9,005 nt of DNA, from the NCBI GenBank assembly GCA_946887105.1, contig CAMPKJ010000206.1, positions 1 through 9,005 of the forward strand, in the 5' to 3' direction. Positions 1-7,377 of the stretch are shown here, one piece after another. Every line of letters begins with the position of its first letter. The first letter of the stretch is position 1. Source of the DNA: an uncultured Acidobacteriota bacterium (GTDB lineage: Bacteria; Acidobacteriota; Thermoanaerobaculia; Gp7-AA8). The notes under the pieces are model-generated. The model was not told the origin of the DNA. It searched no databases and saw only the letters and a program-made list of their open reading frames with translations. Made by a program: the position numbers and the translations under genes.

Positions 1-855
1 GTTGTTGCCGCCCTGTACCGGATAGATGACCGGTGCCGCAAACGTACGCGATCCGAGGTTGACGATCACGTCTACGCTGCTCTCGACGTAATTGGCGGTG
101 ATGATCTCGCGATCTCCGTCGGCATCGAGATCCTCGAGCCGAATGCGGTACGCGACGAGCGAGGCCGGAACGCTACTCGGCGCATCGAACGTTGCGTCGC
201 CGTTGCCGAAGTAGAGCTGATAGTTCTTCGGCTGCGATCGGTGCACCAGAAAGTCCATGTGGCCATCACCATCCACGTCGCCGGGCGTCAGCATGTTTGC
301 TCCGGCGGGCGCGGCCATCCGCGACGCCTCGGAGAAATGCCCGGCCCCGTCGCCGGCGTACACCACCAGCAAGGCTTCGTTCGCGTGGACGACCATCAGA
401 TCGAGCTTCGTGTCGCCGTTGTAATGCCCCGCCGCGATCTCGCTCGGCGCCATCGGCAGCGTAGTGACGACCGGCGTACCGAACGTTCCGTCGTTGTTCG
501 ATGGCAGAAAAACCAGCGCGTTCGTGCCGATGTCCGACGTGAGCAGGTCTTCGTCGCCGTCACCGTCGAAGTGACCGGCCGCGAGATCGGAGAGGTTCGT
601 CCCGGTGTGGAACGTCACTGCCGCCGCGAACGTGGAATTCGCTTGCGCGAGCGCATAGTGCAGCGTCTGGGAGGTGGTGAAGCCAACGACGTCCGGACGT
701 CCGTCGCCGTTGACGTCGATGTTCCCGATCGAACGCATGGCCCATACGGAGCTGAGATGCGTGCGGATCCATCCCGGATAGTACGCGTGCAACGGCAGAG
801 CAATGCTCAGCAGGAGCGCAATGCTCACGAAGGATCGCCTTGAAGTTATTCGCAT
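1..855 (-). CDS. Secreted FG-GAP/VCBS-repeat beta-propeller protein, C-terminus cut off by window edge
   Basis: The first 285 codons are visible and the frame is still open at position 1. The N-terminus (MRITSRRSFVSIALLLSIALPLHA) has a basic start, a hydrophobic core and a likely signal-peptidase site after LHA at residue 24, so the product should be exported. Five acidic Ca-binding-like loops follow at about 49-residue spacing: DVNGDGRPD (from 47), FDGDGDED (from 96), YNGDTKLD (from 145), DVDGDGHMD (from 193) and DLDADGDRE (from 242). Each sits in a blade ending with FG-GAP-like text such as DGTFGTPV or NGDATFDAP. This is the pattern of integrin-alpha-like/VCBS propellers, and one or two blades, or extra domains, probably lie beyond the edge. 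The ligand cannot be told. The ATG at 855 is chosen because it gives the signal peptide; an in-frame GTG at 882 is possible. The gene starts 30 nt after the serine hydrolase stop, so the two may share a transcript. No strong Shine-Dalgarno is seen. Confidence 0.85.
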   Translation of the reverse strand, partial: MRITSRRSFVSIALLLSIALPLHAYYPGWIRTHLSSVWAMRSIGNIDVNGDGRPDVVGFTTSQTLHYALAQANSTFAAAVTFHTGTNLSDLAAGHFDGDGDEDLLTSDIGTNALVFLPSNNDGTFGTPVVTTLPMAPSEIAAGHYNGDTKLDLMVVHANEALLVVYAGDGAGHFSEASRMAAPAGANMLTPGDVDGDGHMDFLVHRSQPKNYQLYFGNGDATFDAPSSVPASLVAYRIRLEDLDADGDREIITANYVESSVDVIVNLGSRTFAAPVIYPVQGGNN

Positions 856-885
856 CTCGGACCGGCCGACAGCGTATGGCACGCG

Positions 886-1989
886 TCAAGCGGGCCGGTG
901 CAGGCAGATCCGATGGAACTCGCCGCGAATCCGGTGCATCCCGATCGCCGCGGCGCAGGGGTGAATGCGGTTCGTCAGCAGGACCATGATGCGGTCCCCG
1001 TCCACCCACACCGAGGTCCCGGTGAATCCCATGTGCCCGAAAGAGAAAGAAGAAAGGCCTGGCCCCGCCAGCTGCCATCCCAGACCCCGGTCCTCGAAAT
1101 GCACGCGCGTCGCTTCATCGACCAACTTCCGTGCCACGAGCTCGCCCCGCACGAACCCTTGTGCGATGCGGAACACATCGCGTGCGGTCGCGAAGAGTCC
1201 CGCGTTGCCGCACGTGCCGCCCGCGTAAAACGAGTTCCCGTCGTTCGTCTCCCCCCACATCAGCGACTGGCGCAGGTTCGGAGGCATCGGGACCGTGAGT
1301 CCGAGTCGCTGCCGCAGCACCGGCTCGAAGCGCTGACCCCACTCCGTCGCCGCGATGCGCGGCTTGAGCGGCTGCGGCGGATGAAACATCGCATCGCGCA
1401 ACCGCAGCGGTTCGAAGATCCGCTCCCGGGCGGCGCGAACGTAATCGCCGAAGATCTCCTGCAACGCGAAGTACAGCAGCACGAAGTTGAGATCGGAGTA
1501 GACCGCACGCTCGCCGCGCGCGAGCTCGCGTCCGTCCTGCTCGATCGCGCGCAGGTATACGTCGCGCCAGTTCCTCGGCGTTCCTCGGAGTTCCTCGGAG
1601 TTCCTCGGAGTGGCTCCTCCTCCCCCGAGGGACTCCGAGGAACCGAGGAACTGCGAGGAACTCGCGAGGTACGCGTACAGCGGCATCCACGACCGCAGCC
1701 CCGACGTGTGCGTGAGCAACTCGCGAAACGTGAAGCCGCGATATTCGTCGTCGAGCGCGATCTTCCCTTCCGCGATCGCCTGCAGGACGAGCATGCCCGT
1801 CACGAGCGGTTTGGTGATCGACGCGCAGTCGTAGATCGTGTCGGGCGTGGCCGGAATCCGCAACGGCACCGCGACGGCGTTTCCGAGCGCTCCTTCCCGC
1901 TCGAGCCCGGCAATGGTTCCGACCGCATACGACGCGCTCGCGAAGGAGCCGAGGTCGATCTCGCGGCGAAGAAAGTCATCGAGGGCCAT
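886..1989 (-). CDS. Serine hydrolase, beta-lactamase/class C (AmpC-EstB-like) family, carrying a repeat-encoded insert
   Basis: This 367-residue protein carries the three active-site motifs of the class C beta-lactamase/DD-peptidase/esterase superfamily. They are S57-I-T-K60 (nucleophile serine and lysine), Y164-S-D166 (the YxN-equivalent tyrosine motif) and H319-M-G321 followed by FTGTS (the KTG-equivalent). The family-typical LLTHTSGL lies at 92-98. Family members hydrolyse beta-lactams, D-amino-acid peptides or esters, and the substrate here cannot be read from sequence. No signal peptide is visible from any start, so a cytoplasmic location is likely, unlike periplasmic AmpC. I prefer the ATG at 1989 because it begins the conserved region. 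In-frame ATG at 2004 and TTG at 2037 are alternatives, and none has a clear Shine-Dalgarno. A TTGACA at 2037-2032 has no good -10 partner. Residues about 108-140 are low-complexity sequence encoded by a palindromic DNA repeat, lengthening the HTSGL-to-YSD segment well beyond what I expect for the family. The divergent neighbour is smc; the FG-GAP gene follows downstream. Confidence 0.88.
   Translation of the reverse strand: MALDDFLRREIDLGSFASASYAVGTIAGLEREGALGNAVAVPLRIPATPDTIYDCASITKPLVTGMLVLQAIAEGKIALDDEYRGFTFRELLTHTSGLRSWMPLYAYLASSSQFLGSSESLGGGGATPRNSEELRGTPRNWRDVYLRAIEQDGRELARGERAVYSDLNFVLLYFALQEIFGDYVRAARERIFEPLRLRDAMFHPPQPLKPRIAATEWGQRFEPVLRQRLGLTVPMPPNLRQSLMWGETNDGNSFYAGGTCGNAGLFATARDVFRIAQGFVRGELVARKLVDEATRVHFEDRGLGWQLAGPGLSSFSFGHMGFTGTSVWVDGDRIMVLLTNRIHPCAAAIGMHRIRGEFHRICLHRPA
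1571..1669. repeat. Palindromic decamer-repeat element inside the serine hydrolase gene
   Basis: The left arm has four consecutive 10-bp units at 1571, 1581, 1591 and 1601. The first is TTCCTCGGCG and the other three are TTCCTCGGAG. After a C/G-rich centre (1611-1632), the complement CTCCGAGGAA appears at 1633-1642. Degraded copies follow: CCGAGGAA at 1643-1650, CTGCGAGGAA at 1651-1660 and CTCGCGAGG at 1661-1669. Units 1601-1610 and 1633-1642 pair perfectly, so the element can form a long imperfect hairpin. The span is 99 bp, exactly 33 codons, and has no stop in the hydrolase frame. The encoded stretch includes TPRNSEELRGTPRN. The same decamer recurs at 8889-8965, which marks it as a dispersed family rather than a local slippage tract. 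Confidence 0.85.
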
Positions 1990-2059
1990 CGTTGTTGGAA
2001 GCATTGCACAGGAACGCTTGCACAGCCCCCGTGTCAACCGTGAAGTTCCACAGGTTCCC

Positions 2060-2068
2060 TGCTACGAT
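2060..2068 (+). promoter_or_regulatory. Probable extended -10 promoter element of smc
   Basis: The sequence TGCTACGAT is an extended -10 (TGn followed by TACGAT, four of six matches to TATAAT), lying 30 bp before the smc ATG. The -35 position (about 2040-2045, GTGAAG) is poor, as is common for extended -10 promoters. It lies in the short divergent space between the serine hydrolase and smc and would give a leader of about 24 nt. Seen by eye only; transcription from it is inferred. Confidence 0.45.
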
Positions 2069-2090
2069 CCGCGCCAATCCAGCTGTCTTT

Positions 2091-2096
2091 AGGAAG
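2091..2096 (+). promoter_or_regulatory. Shine-Dalgarno site of smc
   Basis: The purine run AGGAAG lies two bases before the ATG at 2099, within TTTAGGAAGAAATG. The spacing is short but usable. It supports the ATG at 2099, which also begins the conserved SMC N-terminus (MFRLQQLDIHGFKSF). Confidence 0.6.
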
Positions 2097-2098
2097 AA

Positions 2099-5000
2099 AT
2101 GTTTCGTCTCCAACAACTCGACATTCACGGCTTCAAGTCGTTTTACGACCCCGCCAAGCTCACCTTTCCCGCTGCCATGACGGCCGTCGTCGGCCCGAAC
2201 GGCTGCGGCAAATCGAACATCTGCGACGCCCTGATCTGGGTGCTCGGTGAAAACCGCGCCTCCCACATCCGCGGCGAGACGATGGAAGACGTGATCTTCC
2301 AGGGTTCCGCCCGCCGCCGCGCGCTGTCGATGGGCGAAGTCACGCTCACGCTCGGCACGCTGAACGGCGACAGCGACCATCCGATGGCCGATGACGGGAA
2401 GATCGTCATCAACCGCCGCGTGTTCCGCGACGGCCAGTCCGAGTTCCGCCTGAACGGCAAGCGCGTGCGGATGAAGGACATCTCCGACATCCTCATGGAC
2501 ACCGGCCTGGGGATCCGCAACTACTCGGTGATGGAGCAGGGGAAGATCGACCTGATCCTCTCCAACAAGCCGCAGGACCGCCGCCGCCTGATCGAAGAAG
2601 CGGCCGGCATCACGAAGTACAAAACCAAGCGCCGCGCGGCGGAGCTGAAGCTCGAAGAGACGCAGCAGAACCTGTTGCGCATCGACGACACGCTGTCCGA
2701 GGTCACGCGCAACCTCAACTCGCTCAAGCGCCAGGCCTCGAAGGCCCGACGGCACAAAGAGCTCGCCGATCAGTTGTCACTCGCGAAGCGTGCACTTTAC
2801 AAAGGCCGCATCATCGCCGCGCAGGCGGAGGAAGAAGCAGCGAACACCGGCCTCGCCGACGCGCAGGCGCGCGAAAGCGAGATCGCCGCGCAGCTCGGCG
2901 CCGACGAGGCGGAGCTCGCGGAAACGCGCACGGTCCACACCGATCGCGCGCATCGCGCGAGCAAAGTGCGCGAAGAGATCGCCGGACTCTCCGGCGAAGT
3001 GGAGCGCCTGCGCTCCTTCCTGCAGCAGTCGGAAACGAATCTCAGCGATCTCGTGCAGCGCATCGACGGCGCGCGCGGTCAGGTCTCGACGCTCGAAGGC
3101 GAAGGCGCGGAGCAGCAGGCCGCGCTCGACGAGAAGACGCAGCAGCTCGAAGCGGCGCGCGCGGAACGCAACCGGCTCCGCGAGATCGCCGACCAGGTGG
3201 AGCGCGATCGGCAGGAAAAAGGCGACGAGGTGCGGCGTCACGAAAAGGCACTCGCCGATTCGCGCGAGTCGCTGATGCGCACCATTGCCCGGATCTCCGA
3301 GGCGCGCAATCAGGTGCACCAGATCGAGATCGCGGTCGAAAAGTGCGAGTTCTATCTGTCGAAGCTCACCGAAAGCGCGCGCAAAGCCGCGCAGAGCCGC
3401 GACGGCGCACTCGCGCAGATGTACGAGTGGGAGCAGTCCGTCCGCGATGCCGAACAGGCGCTCATCACCGCGCAGCAGAACGCGCGCGACGCGCTCGCGC
3501 TGCGCGACGCGCTCAGCGCAAGCCGGGAGGCAGGGCGCGAGTCGCTCGCTTCCGCCCGCGACACGATTTCGCAGACCACGTACAAGGTCGATTCTCTGCG
3601 GTCGCTGCTCGCGTCGCTCGAAGCGCAGGATGAAGACGTCCGCCGCGCGATCATGGAGTTGATCCCGAACGGCGTCGCCGCCGCGGAAGCAGTCCGCGCC
3701 GCCGACGGCTTCGAAGCGGCGCTCGACACGCTGCTGCGCGAAGTATCGAAGGCGATCGTCGTCGAGTCGGGCGAGACCGCGGTCGAGGCGATCCGGCGCC
3801 TGCGCGAGCGCGGTGCCGGCCGCGGAGCATTCCTGGCCATCGACTACGTCGCCACCGGCGAAGGTTCACGGCGCGGCGACGCGGCGCACTCGGTCCTCGG
3901 CGAAGGTCCGACGGCAGACGCGGTACGCCACGCCATCCCCGAGGCGTACATCGTCGGCTCGCTCGGCGAGGCGATGGAGAAAGCGAAGCAGCGCGCCAAC
4001 GCCACGTACGTCACGCTCGAAGGTGACATCGTGCGCGGACCGCTGGTGATCGGCGGCAAGACCGCCGGCGCGACGCCGGGCGTGTTCTCGATCAAGCGCG
4101 AGATCGCCGATCTGGTGGCACTCCTCGGCAGCGAGGAAACGCGCGCCAGTGGCATCGCGTCGGAGCTGCAGACGCTGGAAGACGAACTGCGCGCGGCGGA
4201 TGACGCCCGCATCATCGCCGAAGAGCGCGCGCGGACCTCGGAGCAGGAACTGCGCGAGAAGAAAAATCAGCGCGAACGTGCCGGCGCGGAGCTGCAGCGT
4301 TACGAGAAGGACCTCGCCGTCGCGTCGGAAGAGCAGACGCTGTACATCGAAGAGAAAGAGCAGCTGCTGGCGCGCAAGTCGGCGGCCATCGCGGAAGTCG
4401 ACGGTCTGCAGGCGCGCGAGCAGGAGTTGCACGAACAGATCCGCGTACACGAAGAGCAGCTCGCCGAGGCGCGCGTGTCGTTCGAGCAGGTCACGGAGGT
4501 CGCGTCGAAGGCGCGCGTCGACGTGGAAGCCGCGAGCGGCAACGTGAACGGCATCCAGCGCGAGCACGAGAACCTCTCGCGCATCGTGATCTCCCTCGGA
4601 TCGCGCTCGAGCCAGCTCCAGCAGGAGATCGAAACGCTGATCCGCCGGCAGAGCGAGACCGGCGTCGCGGTCGAGAACGCACGCGGTCAGCTCGACCAGT
4701 CGCTGGCCAAGCTGCACGAAGTGTCGGAGATGCGCATTGCGCTCGAAGCCGAGGTGGCCGATCTCGAAGTGCGCGTGCAGGAGCTCGAATCGCGCGCGGT
4801 CGCGTCGCGCGAGACCGCCAACGCCGCGCGCAACGCACTGTTCGAAGCCGAGCGGCGTGTCGATCGCGCGAAGTCGGGCATCGACCTGCTGCGCGAACAG
4901 ATCGCGCTCGATCTGCACGCCGGCATCGACGCGCTGGCCGATGTCGAACCTCCCGTCGATGATGAGGCGCGCGCGACGCTGGAGACGGAAGTGGCGAAGC

Positions 5001-5623
5001 TCGGCGAGCAGCTCGAGAAGATCGGCCCGGTGAACGTGCTGGCCATCGAAGAGCATCAGGAGCTCGAGACGCGCGAGTCGTTCCTGCGCACGCAGCGCGA
5101 CGATCTCGTGCAGTCGATCGAGTCGCTGCGGACCACCATCCGCAAGATCAATCTCACCTCGCGCGAGCTGTTCCGCGAGGCCTTCAACGCGGTCAACGAA
5201 TCGTTCACGCAGATCTTCACGTCGCTCTTCGGCGGCGGCACCGCGCGCATGCAGCTCCTCGACGAAGAGGACGTGCTGGAGAGCGGCATCGAGCTCGTCG
5301 CGCAGCCGCCTGGAAAGAAGAACCAGTCCATCGCCCTCCTGTCGGGCGGCGAGCGCGCGCTGACGGCGATCGCGTTGCTCTTTGCGATCTTCCGCTACAA
5401 ACCGTCGCCGTTCTGCATCCTCGACGAGGTCGACGCGCCGCTCGACGAAGTGAACACCGAGCGTTTCGTGCGGCTGGTGCGTGACTTCTCGCGCGACACG
5501 CAGTTCATCGTCATCACGCACTCCCGCCGCACGATGGAAGCAGCGGACGTGCTGTACGGCGTGACGATGGAAGAGGCGGGGTGCTCGCGGCTGGTGAGCG
5601 TGAACTTCTCGGAGTTCGAGTAA
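2099..5623 (+). CDS. smc: Chromosome segregation/condensation ATPase SMC
   Basis: The 1174-residue product is full length for a bacterial SMC (usually about 1150-1200). The N-terminal head has Walker A GPNGCGKSN at 32-40, WVLGE, and the IRGETMEDVIFQGS segment, followed by YSVMEQGKIDLILSNKPQDR with the Q-loop region and EEAAGITKYK. A long, charged, heptad-like coiled coil spans about 170-520. The hinge follows at about 521-660, containing GAGRGAFLAID and ending near GPLVIGGKTAG. The return coil runs to about 1020. The C-terminal head has PVNVLAIEEHQEL, the ABC signature LSGGERALTA (from 1081) and Walker B FCILDEVDAPLDE (1105-1117), then the H-loop FIVITHSRRTME. Known role: an ATP-driven dimer, usually with ScpA and ScpB (not in this window), that extrudes DNA loops and helps separate sister chromosomes. 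It is read alone, divergent from the serine hydrolase, and ends 4 bp from a convergent small gene. No frameshift or missing catalytic residue was found. Confidence 0.98.
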   Translation: MFRLQQLDIHGFKSFYDPAKLTFPAAMTAVVGPNGCGKSNICDALIWVLGENRASHIRGETMEDVIFQGSARRRALSMGEVTLTLGTLNGDSDHPMADDGKIVINRRVFRDGQSEFRLNGKRVRMKDISDILMDTGLGIRNYSVMEQGKIDLILSNKPQDRRRLIEEAAGITKYKTKRRAAELKLEETQQNLLRIDDTLSEVTRNLNSLKRQASKARRHKELADQLSLAKRALYKGRIIAAQAEEEAANTGLADAQARESEIAAQLGADEAELAETRTVHTDRAHRASKVREEIAGLSGEVERLRSFLQQSETNLSDLVQRIDGARGQVSTLEGEGAEQQAALDEKTQQLEAARAERNRLREIADQVERDRQEKGDEVRRHEKALADSRESLMRTIARISEARNQVHQIEIAVEKCEFYLSKLTESARKAAQSRDGALAQMYEWEQSVRDAEQALITAQQNARDALALRDALSASREAGRESLASARDTISQTTYKVDSLRSLLASLEAQDEDVRRAIMELIPNGVAAAEAVRAADGFEAALDTLLREVSKAIVVESGETAVEAIRRLRERGAGRGAFLAIDYVATGEGSRRGDAAHSVLGEGPTADAVRHAIPEAYIVGSLGEAMEKAKQRANATYVTLEGDIVRGPLVIGGKTAGATPGVFSIKREIADLVALLGSEETRASGIASELQTLEDELRAADDARIIAEERARTSEQELREKKNQRERAGAELQRYEKDLAVASEEQTLYIEEKEQLLARKSAAIAEVDGLQAREQELHEQIRVHEEQLAEARVSFEQVTEVASKARVDVEAASGNVNGIQREHENLSRIVISLGSRSSQLQQEIETLIRRQSETGVAVENARGQLDQSLAKLHEVSEMRIALEAEVADLEVRVQELESRAVASRETANAARNALFEAERRVDRAKSGIDLLREQIALDLHAGIDALADVEPPVDDEARATLETEVAKLGEQLEKIGPVNVLAIEEHQELETRESFLRTQRDDLVQSIESLRTTIRKINLTSRELFREAFNAVNESFTQIFTSLFGGGTARMQLLDEEDVLESGIELVAQPPGKKNQSIALLSGGERALTAIALLFAIFRYKPSPFCILDEVDAPLDEVNTERFVRLVRDFSRDTQFIVITHSRRTMEAADVLYGVTMEEAGCSRLVSVNFSEFE

Positions 5624-5627
5624 CGGG

Positions 5628-5858
5628 TTACGCGGATTTCGCGATCATCGGAACAACGACCACGTCGCCGTTCGGATGCGTGATCAGGCGAAAGACCGCC
5701 GTATCGCTCATCTCGGCCAGCTTCGACTCCTCGCCGCAGCGCCGGCACGGACCGGTGGCCGGCTCCGCGCCCATCGGGACGAAATGAAACCGCTCCTTGC
5801 GGCAGGAGTCGCACAGCTCGCGAAGGACGTCGTAGTTGATCAGGGACAGACGCTTCAT
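5628..5858 (-). CDS. Small zinc-ribbon protein of unknown function
   Basis: This 76-residue protein has two knuckles, C16-D-S-C19 and C38-R-R-C41-G, separated by 18 residues. That is the layout of a four-cysteine zinc ribbon. The C-terminal part (VFRLITHPNGDVVVVPMIAK) looks like two short beta strands. There is no signal peptide or membrane segment, so it is probably cytosolic. The start is set at 5858 (MKRLSLINYD) because the Shine-Dalgarno-like GAGAGGA ends six bases before it. An in-frame ATG at 5864 directly abuts that purine run and is less likely. The gene lies 69 nt after the Uma2 stop, so it may be the last gene of that transcript. Its TAA is separated from the smc TAA by 4 bp in convergent orientation. 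I do not recognise a named family; binding of nucleic acid or a partner protein is only a guess from the fold. Confidence 0.75.
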   Translation of the reverse strand: MKRLSLINYDVLRELCDSCRKERFHFVPMGAEPATGPCRRCGEESKLAEMSDTAVFRLITHPNGDVVVVPMIAKSA

Positions 5859-5864
5859 GGACAT

Positions 5865-5871
5865 TCCTCTC
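5865..5871 (-). promoter_or_regulatory. Ribosome binding site deciding the start of the zinc-ribbon gene
   Basis: On the minus strand the run GAGAGGA is followed by ATGTCCATG. It touches the first ATG (5864) but sits six bases from the second (5858), which is the normal distance, so the second ATG is preferred. Confidence 0.55.
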
Positions 5872-5927
5872 TCTCGTGGGCCCGCGGGGATGATACGGAC
5901 GGGGAAGAGGAACGGATGTGAGGCGGA

Positions 5928-6503
5928 TCACGCGGGGCGCGGCTCAGGAAACCACAGCCGCGCCATGGGGAACTCGACGGCCTCAAACGGCTCAATGCGC
6001 GCCGGTTCGTCACCGCCATGAACACCAATGAGCGACCAACGGTTCTCGACGAGTCGAAACACTTCGATCGTCCTTTGGCTTGTATCGACGATCCATGCGG
6101 ACTCCACCGCGTGCCGAGCGTATGTAGGTAGCTTTCTGGTCCGGTCGAGGATTCCCGTTCGAGGCGAAAGCACTTCACAAATCCAGTCAGGCGCAATCGT
6201 CGCCGCAACACCCGACACCGGATGCGGACCGACGCGCTCTCGTCGCCAACCGCAAACATCGGGCACGAGAACATTGCCATCGAGATGCAACTCGGGCTCT
6301 ACCGAGATCCACCATCCGCCCGGGCCATCACCGTCATCGAACCAATCGCGCAGCCGCAGATAGATCGCACCCATCGCACGTTCGTGCGGTCCCGCGGGCC
6401 GCGGCGAGGTGAACAACTCCCCTTCGATGATCTCCGCGACGAGATTGTCCGGAACCTTCAACAGGTCCTCATACGTCGCCGGTCGTTGCGCCGTCTTCGC
6501 CAC
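5928..6503 (-). CDS. Uma2 family (DUF820) putative endonuclease-fold protein
   Basis: The 191-residue protein is the usual size for Uma2 proteins, which have a PD-(D/E)XK nuclease-like fold and are abundant in cyanobacteria and many GC-rich soil bacteria. Family marks in order: TYEDLLKVPD...EIIEGEL (10-30), VEPELHL (68-74), P81-D82, the strand IAPDWICEVLSP with E110, and D120...K124 before YARHAVESAWIVD (128-140). D82, E110 and K124 are the likely metal and catalytic residues by family analogy; the canonical lysine next to the glutamate is replaced (E-V-L), which is common in Uma2. Biological role is not established for the family. The start is a GTG at 6503, inside the last 35 nt of the PAP2 gene, with GGAG two bases before it. 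That overlap suggests translational coupling. A TACAAT at 6515-6510 could also start a nearly leaderless transcript. No partner that would make it a toxin-antitoxin pair is adjacent. Confidence 0.85.
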   Translation of the reverse strand: MAKTAQRPATYEDLLKVPDNLVAEIIEGELFTSPRPAGPHERAMGAIYLRLRDWFDDGDGPGGWWISVEPELHLDGNVLVPDVCGWRRERVGPHPVSGVAATIAPDWICEVLSPRTGILDRTRKLPTYARHAVESAWIVDTSQRTIEVFRLVENRWSLIGVHGGDEPARIEPFEAVEFPMARLWFPEPRPA

Positions 6504-7377
6504 GACTCCATTGTACGCGCCGCACCACTGCCTCCGTGACGATCCACGCCGTCACCAACCCAATCACCGCCGATGCGGTCACGTCGCTCGGCCAGTGGCG
6601 GAACGCGAGCACACGCGACAGACCGACACCTGCGGCAAGAACGAACGCAAACACGCGCAGGGGCAGGTGGCGCGAGCCGAAGATCAGCACGCCTGCGAGG
6701 GCAAAAGCGCCGACGGTGTGGCCGCTCGGAAAGGAGGTCGACGATCCGGGCGCGTAGTGCATGGGACCGAGCCAGAGCTCGGGACGCGCGCGGCCGACGA
6801 GGTGTTTGACGATCTGCGCGAGCAAGCCGGCGGCGAGGCCGGCAATGCCCATCGCGATCGCGTACGCGACCCAGCGGCGCTCGACGTAGGCGATGCCGGC
6901 GATCAGGAAAAACGCGACCACCATCACCGGATTCATCCCGCCGCCGAGGCGGTTGAGGATGCGGATCACGTCCTCGGTGAAATCGGACTGCACGCCTTCG
7001 GCCCACGCCAGGAGCGGGCGGTCGAGCACGAGCCAGACGAACGCGGTGATCGCCAGACCGATCGCCAGGCGCAACGCATCGCGGCGCCAGAGCGAGCGGT
7101 CGAAGTGCAAAGCGCGCAGTTGACGCAGCGGCTCGCGCGGATCGGCGCCGGCGTCCGCGCTCTGCACGATCCCCAGCAGCAGCAATCCGGCCAGGCACCA
7201 GAAGACCACATCCCATGACGGCGCCTCGCGTCCGAGAAACGAAAGCTCGTCGACCTCGATGTCTTCGTCGATCCAGAGCCGGTTGATCGACACGATCGGC
7301 GACGGCCAGAACACCGACAGCAGCAGCAGCGTCAGAAACGCCGCGGCAGCGTAGCGGCGTTTATCGTCGATAGACAT
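6469..7377 (-). CDS. PAP2-family membrane lipid phosphatase
   Basis: The 302-residue polytopic protein contains the complete three-part PAP2 active site: K191-x6-R198-P199 (KHLVGRARP), P217-S-G-H220 (SFPSGHTVGAFALAG) and S254-R255-x5-H261-x3-D265 (SRVLAFRHWPSD). H220 and H261 are the expected general acid and nucleophile by family analogy. Hydrophobic segments at about 11-25, 57-72, 101-118, 150-165, 170-188, 221-235, 241-254 and 268-286 fit a multi-span protein. The N-terminal 100 residues extend beyond the minimal PAP2 core. Members dephosphorylate phosphatidate, phosphatidylglycerol phosphate or undecaprenyl pyrophosphate, and the lipid here is not determinable. The ATG overlaps the end of the glycosyltransferase gene by 17 nt in another frame, implying co-translation. 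That suggests a role in polyprenyl-phosphate recycling or lipid A-type modification. The 3' end overlaps the Uma2 gene. Confidence 0.92.
   Translation of the reverse strand: MSIDDKRRYAAAAFLTLLLLSVFWPSPIVSINRLWIDEDIEVDELSFLGREAPSWDVVFWCLAGLLLLGIVQSADAGADPREPLRQLRALHFDRSLWRRDALRLAIGLAITAFVWLVLDRPLLAWAEGVQSDFTEDVIRILNRLGGGMNPVMVVAFFLIAGIAYVERRWVAYAIAMGIAGLAAGLLAQIVKHLVGRARPELWLGPMHYAPGSSTSFPSGHTVGAFALAGVLIFGSRHLPLRVFAFVLAAGVGLSRVLAFRHWPSDVTASAVIGLVTAWIVTEAVVRRVQWSRGEDGATTGDV

Noticed and set aside
1571..1669. CRISPR array
   Set aside because: The units are contiguous decamers with no spacers of constant length, and the second half is the inverted complement.
898..2043. 381-codon open frame on the plus strand across the serine hydrolase
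   Set aside because: The minus strand carries all hydrolase motifs (SITK, HTSGL, YSD, HMG); the plus-strand translation is Arg/His-rich with no recognisable motif.
2192..2218. Cysteine in the SMC Walker A (GPNGCGKSN) as an anomaly
   Set aside because: GPNGCGKSN is a common natural variant among bacterial SMC proteins, and all other ATPase motifs are intact.
3866..5521. Long (551-codon) open frame antisense to smc
   Set aside because: It lies wholly opposite the smc gene, is Arg/Leu/Asp/Glu-rich with no domain, and is the usual by-product of GC-rich codon bias in a coiled-coil gene.
5620..5631. Palindrome GTAAC-GG-GTTAC between smc and the zinc-ribbon gene as a bidirectional terminator
   Set aside because: The stem is only 5 bp with a 2-base loop and no T tract. 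It arises because both convergent genes end in TAA.
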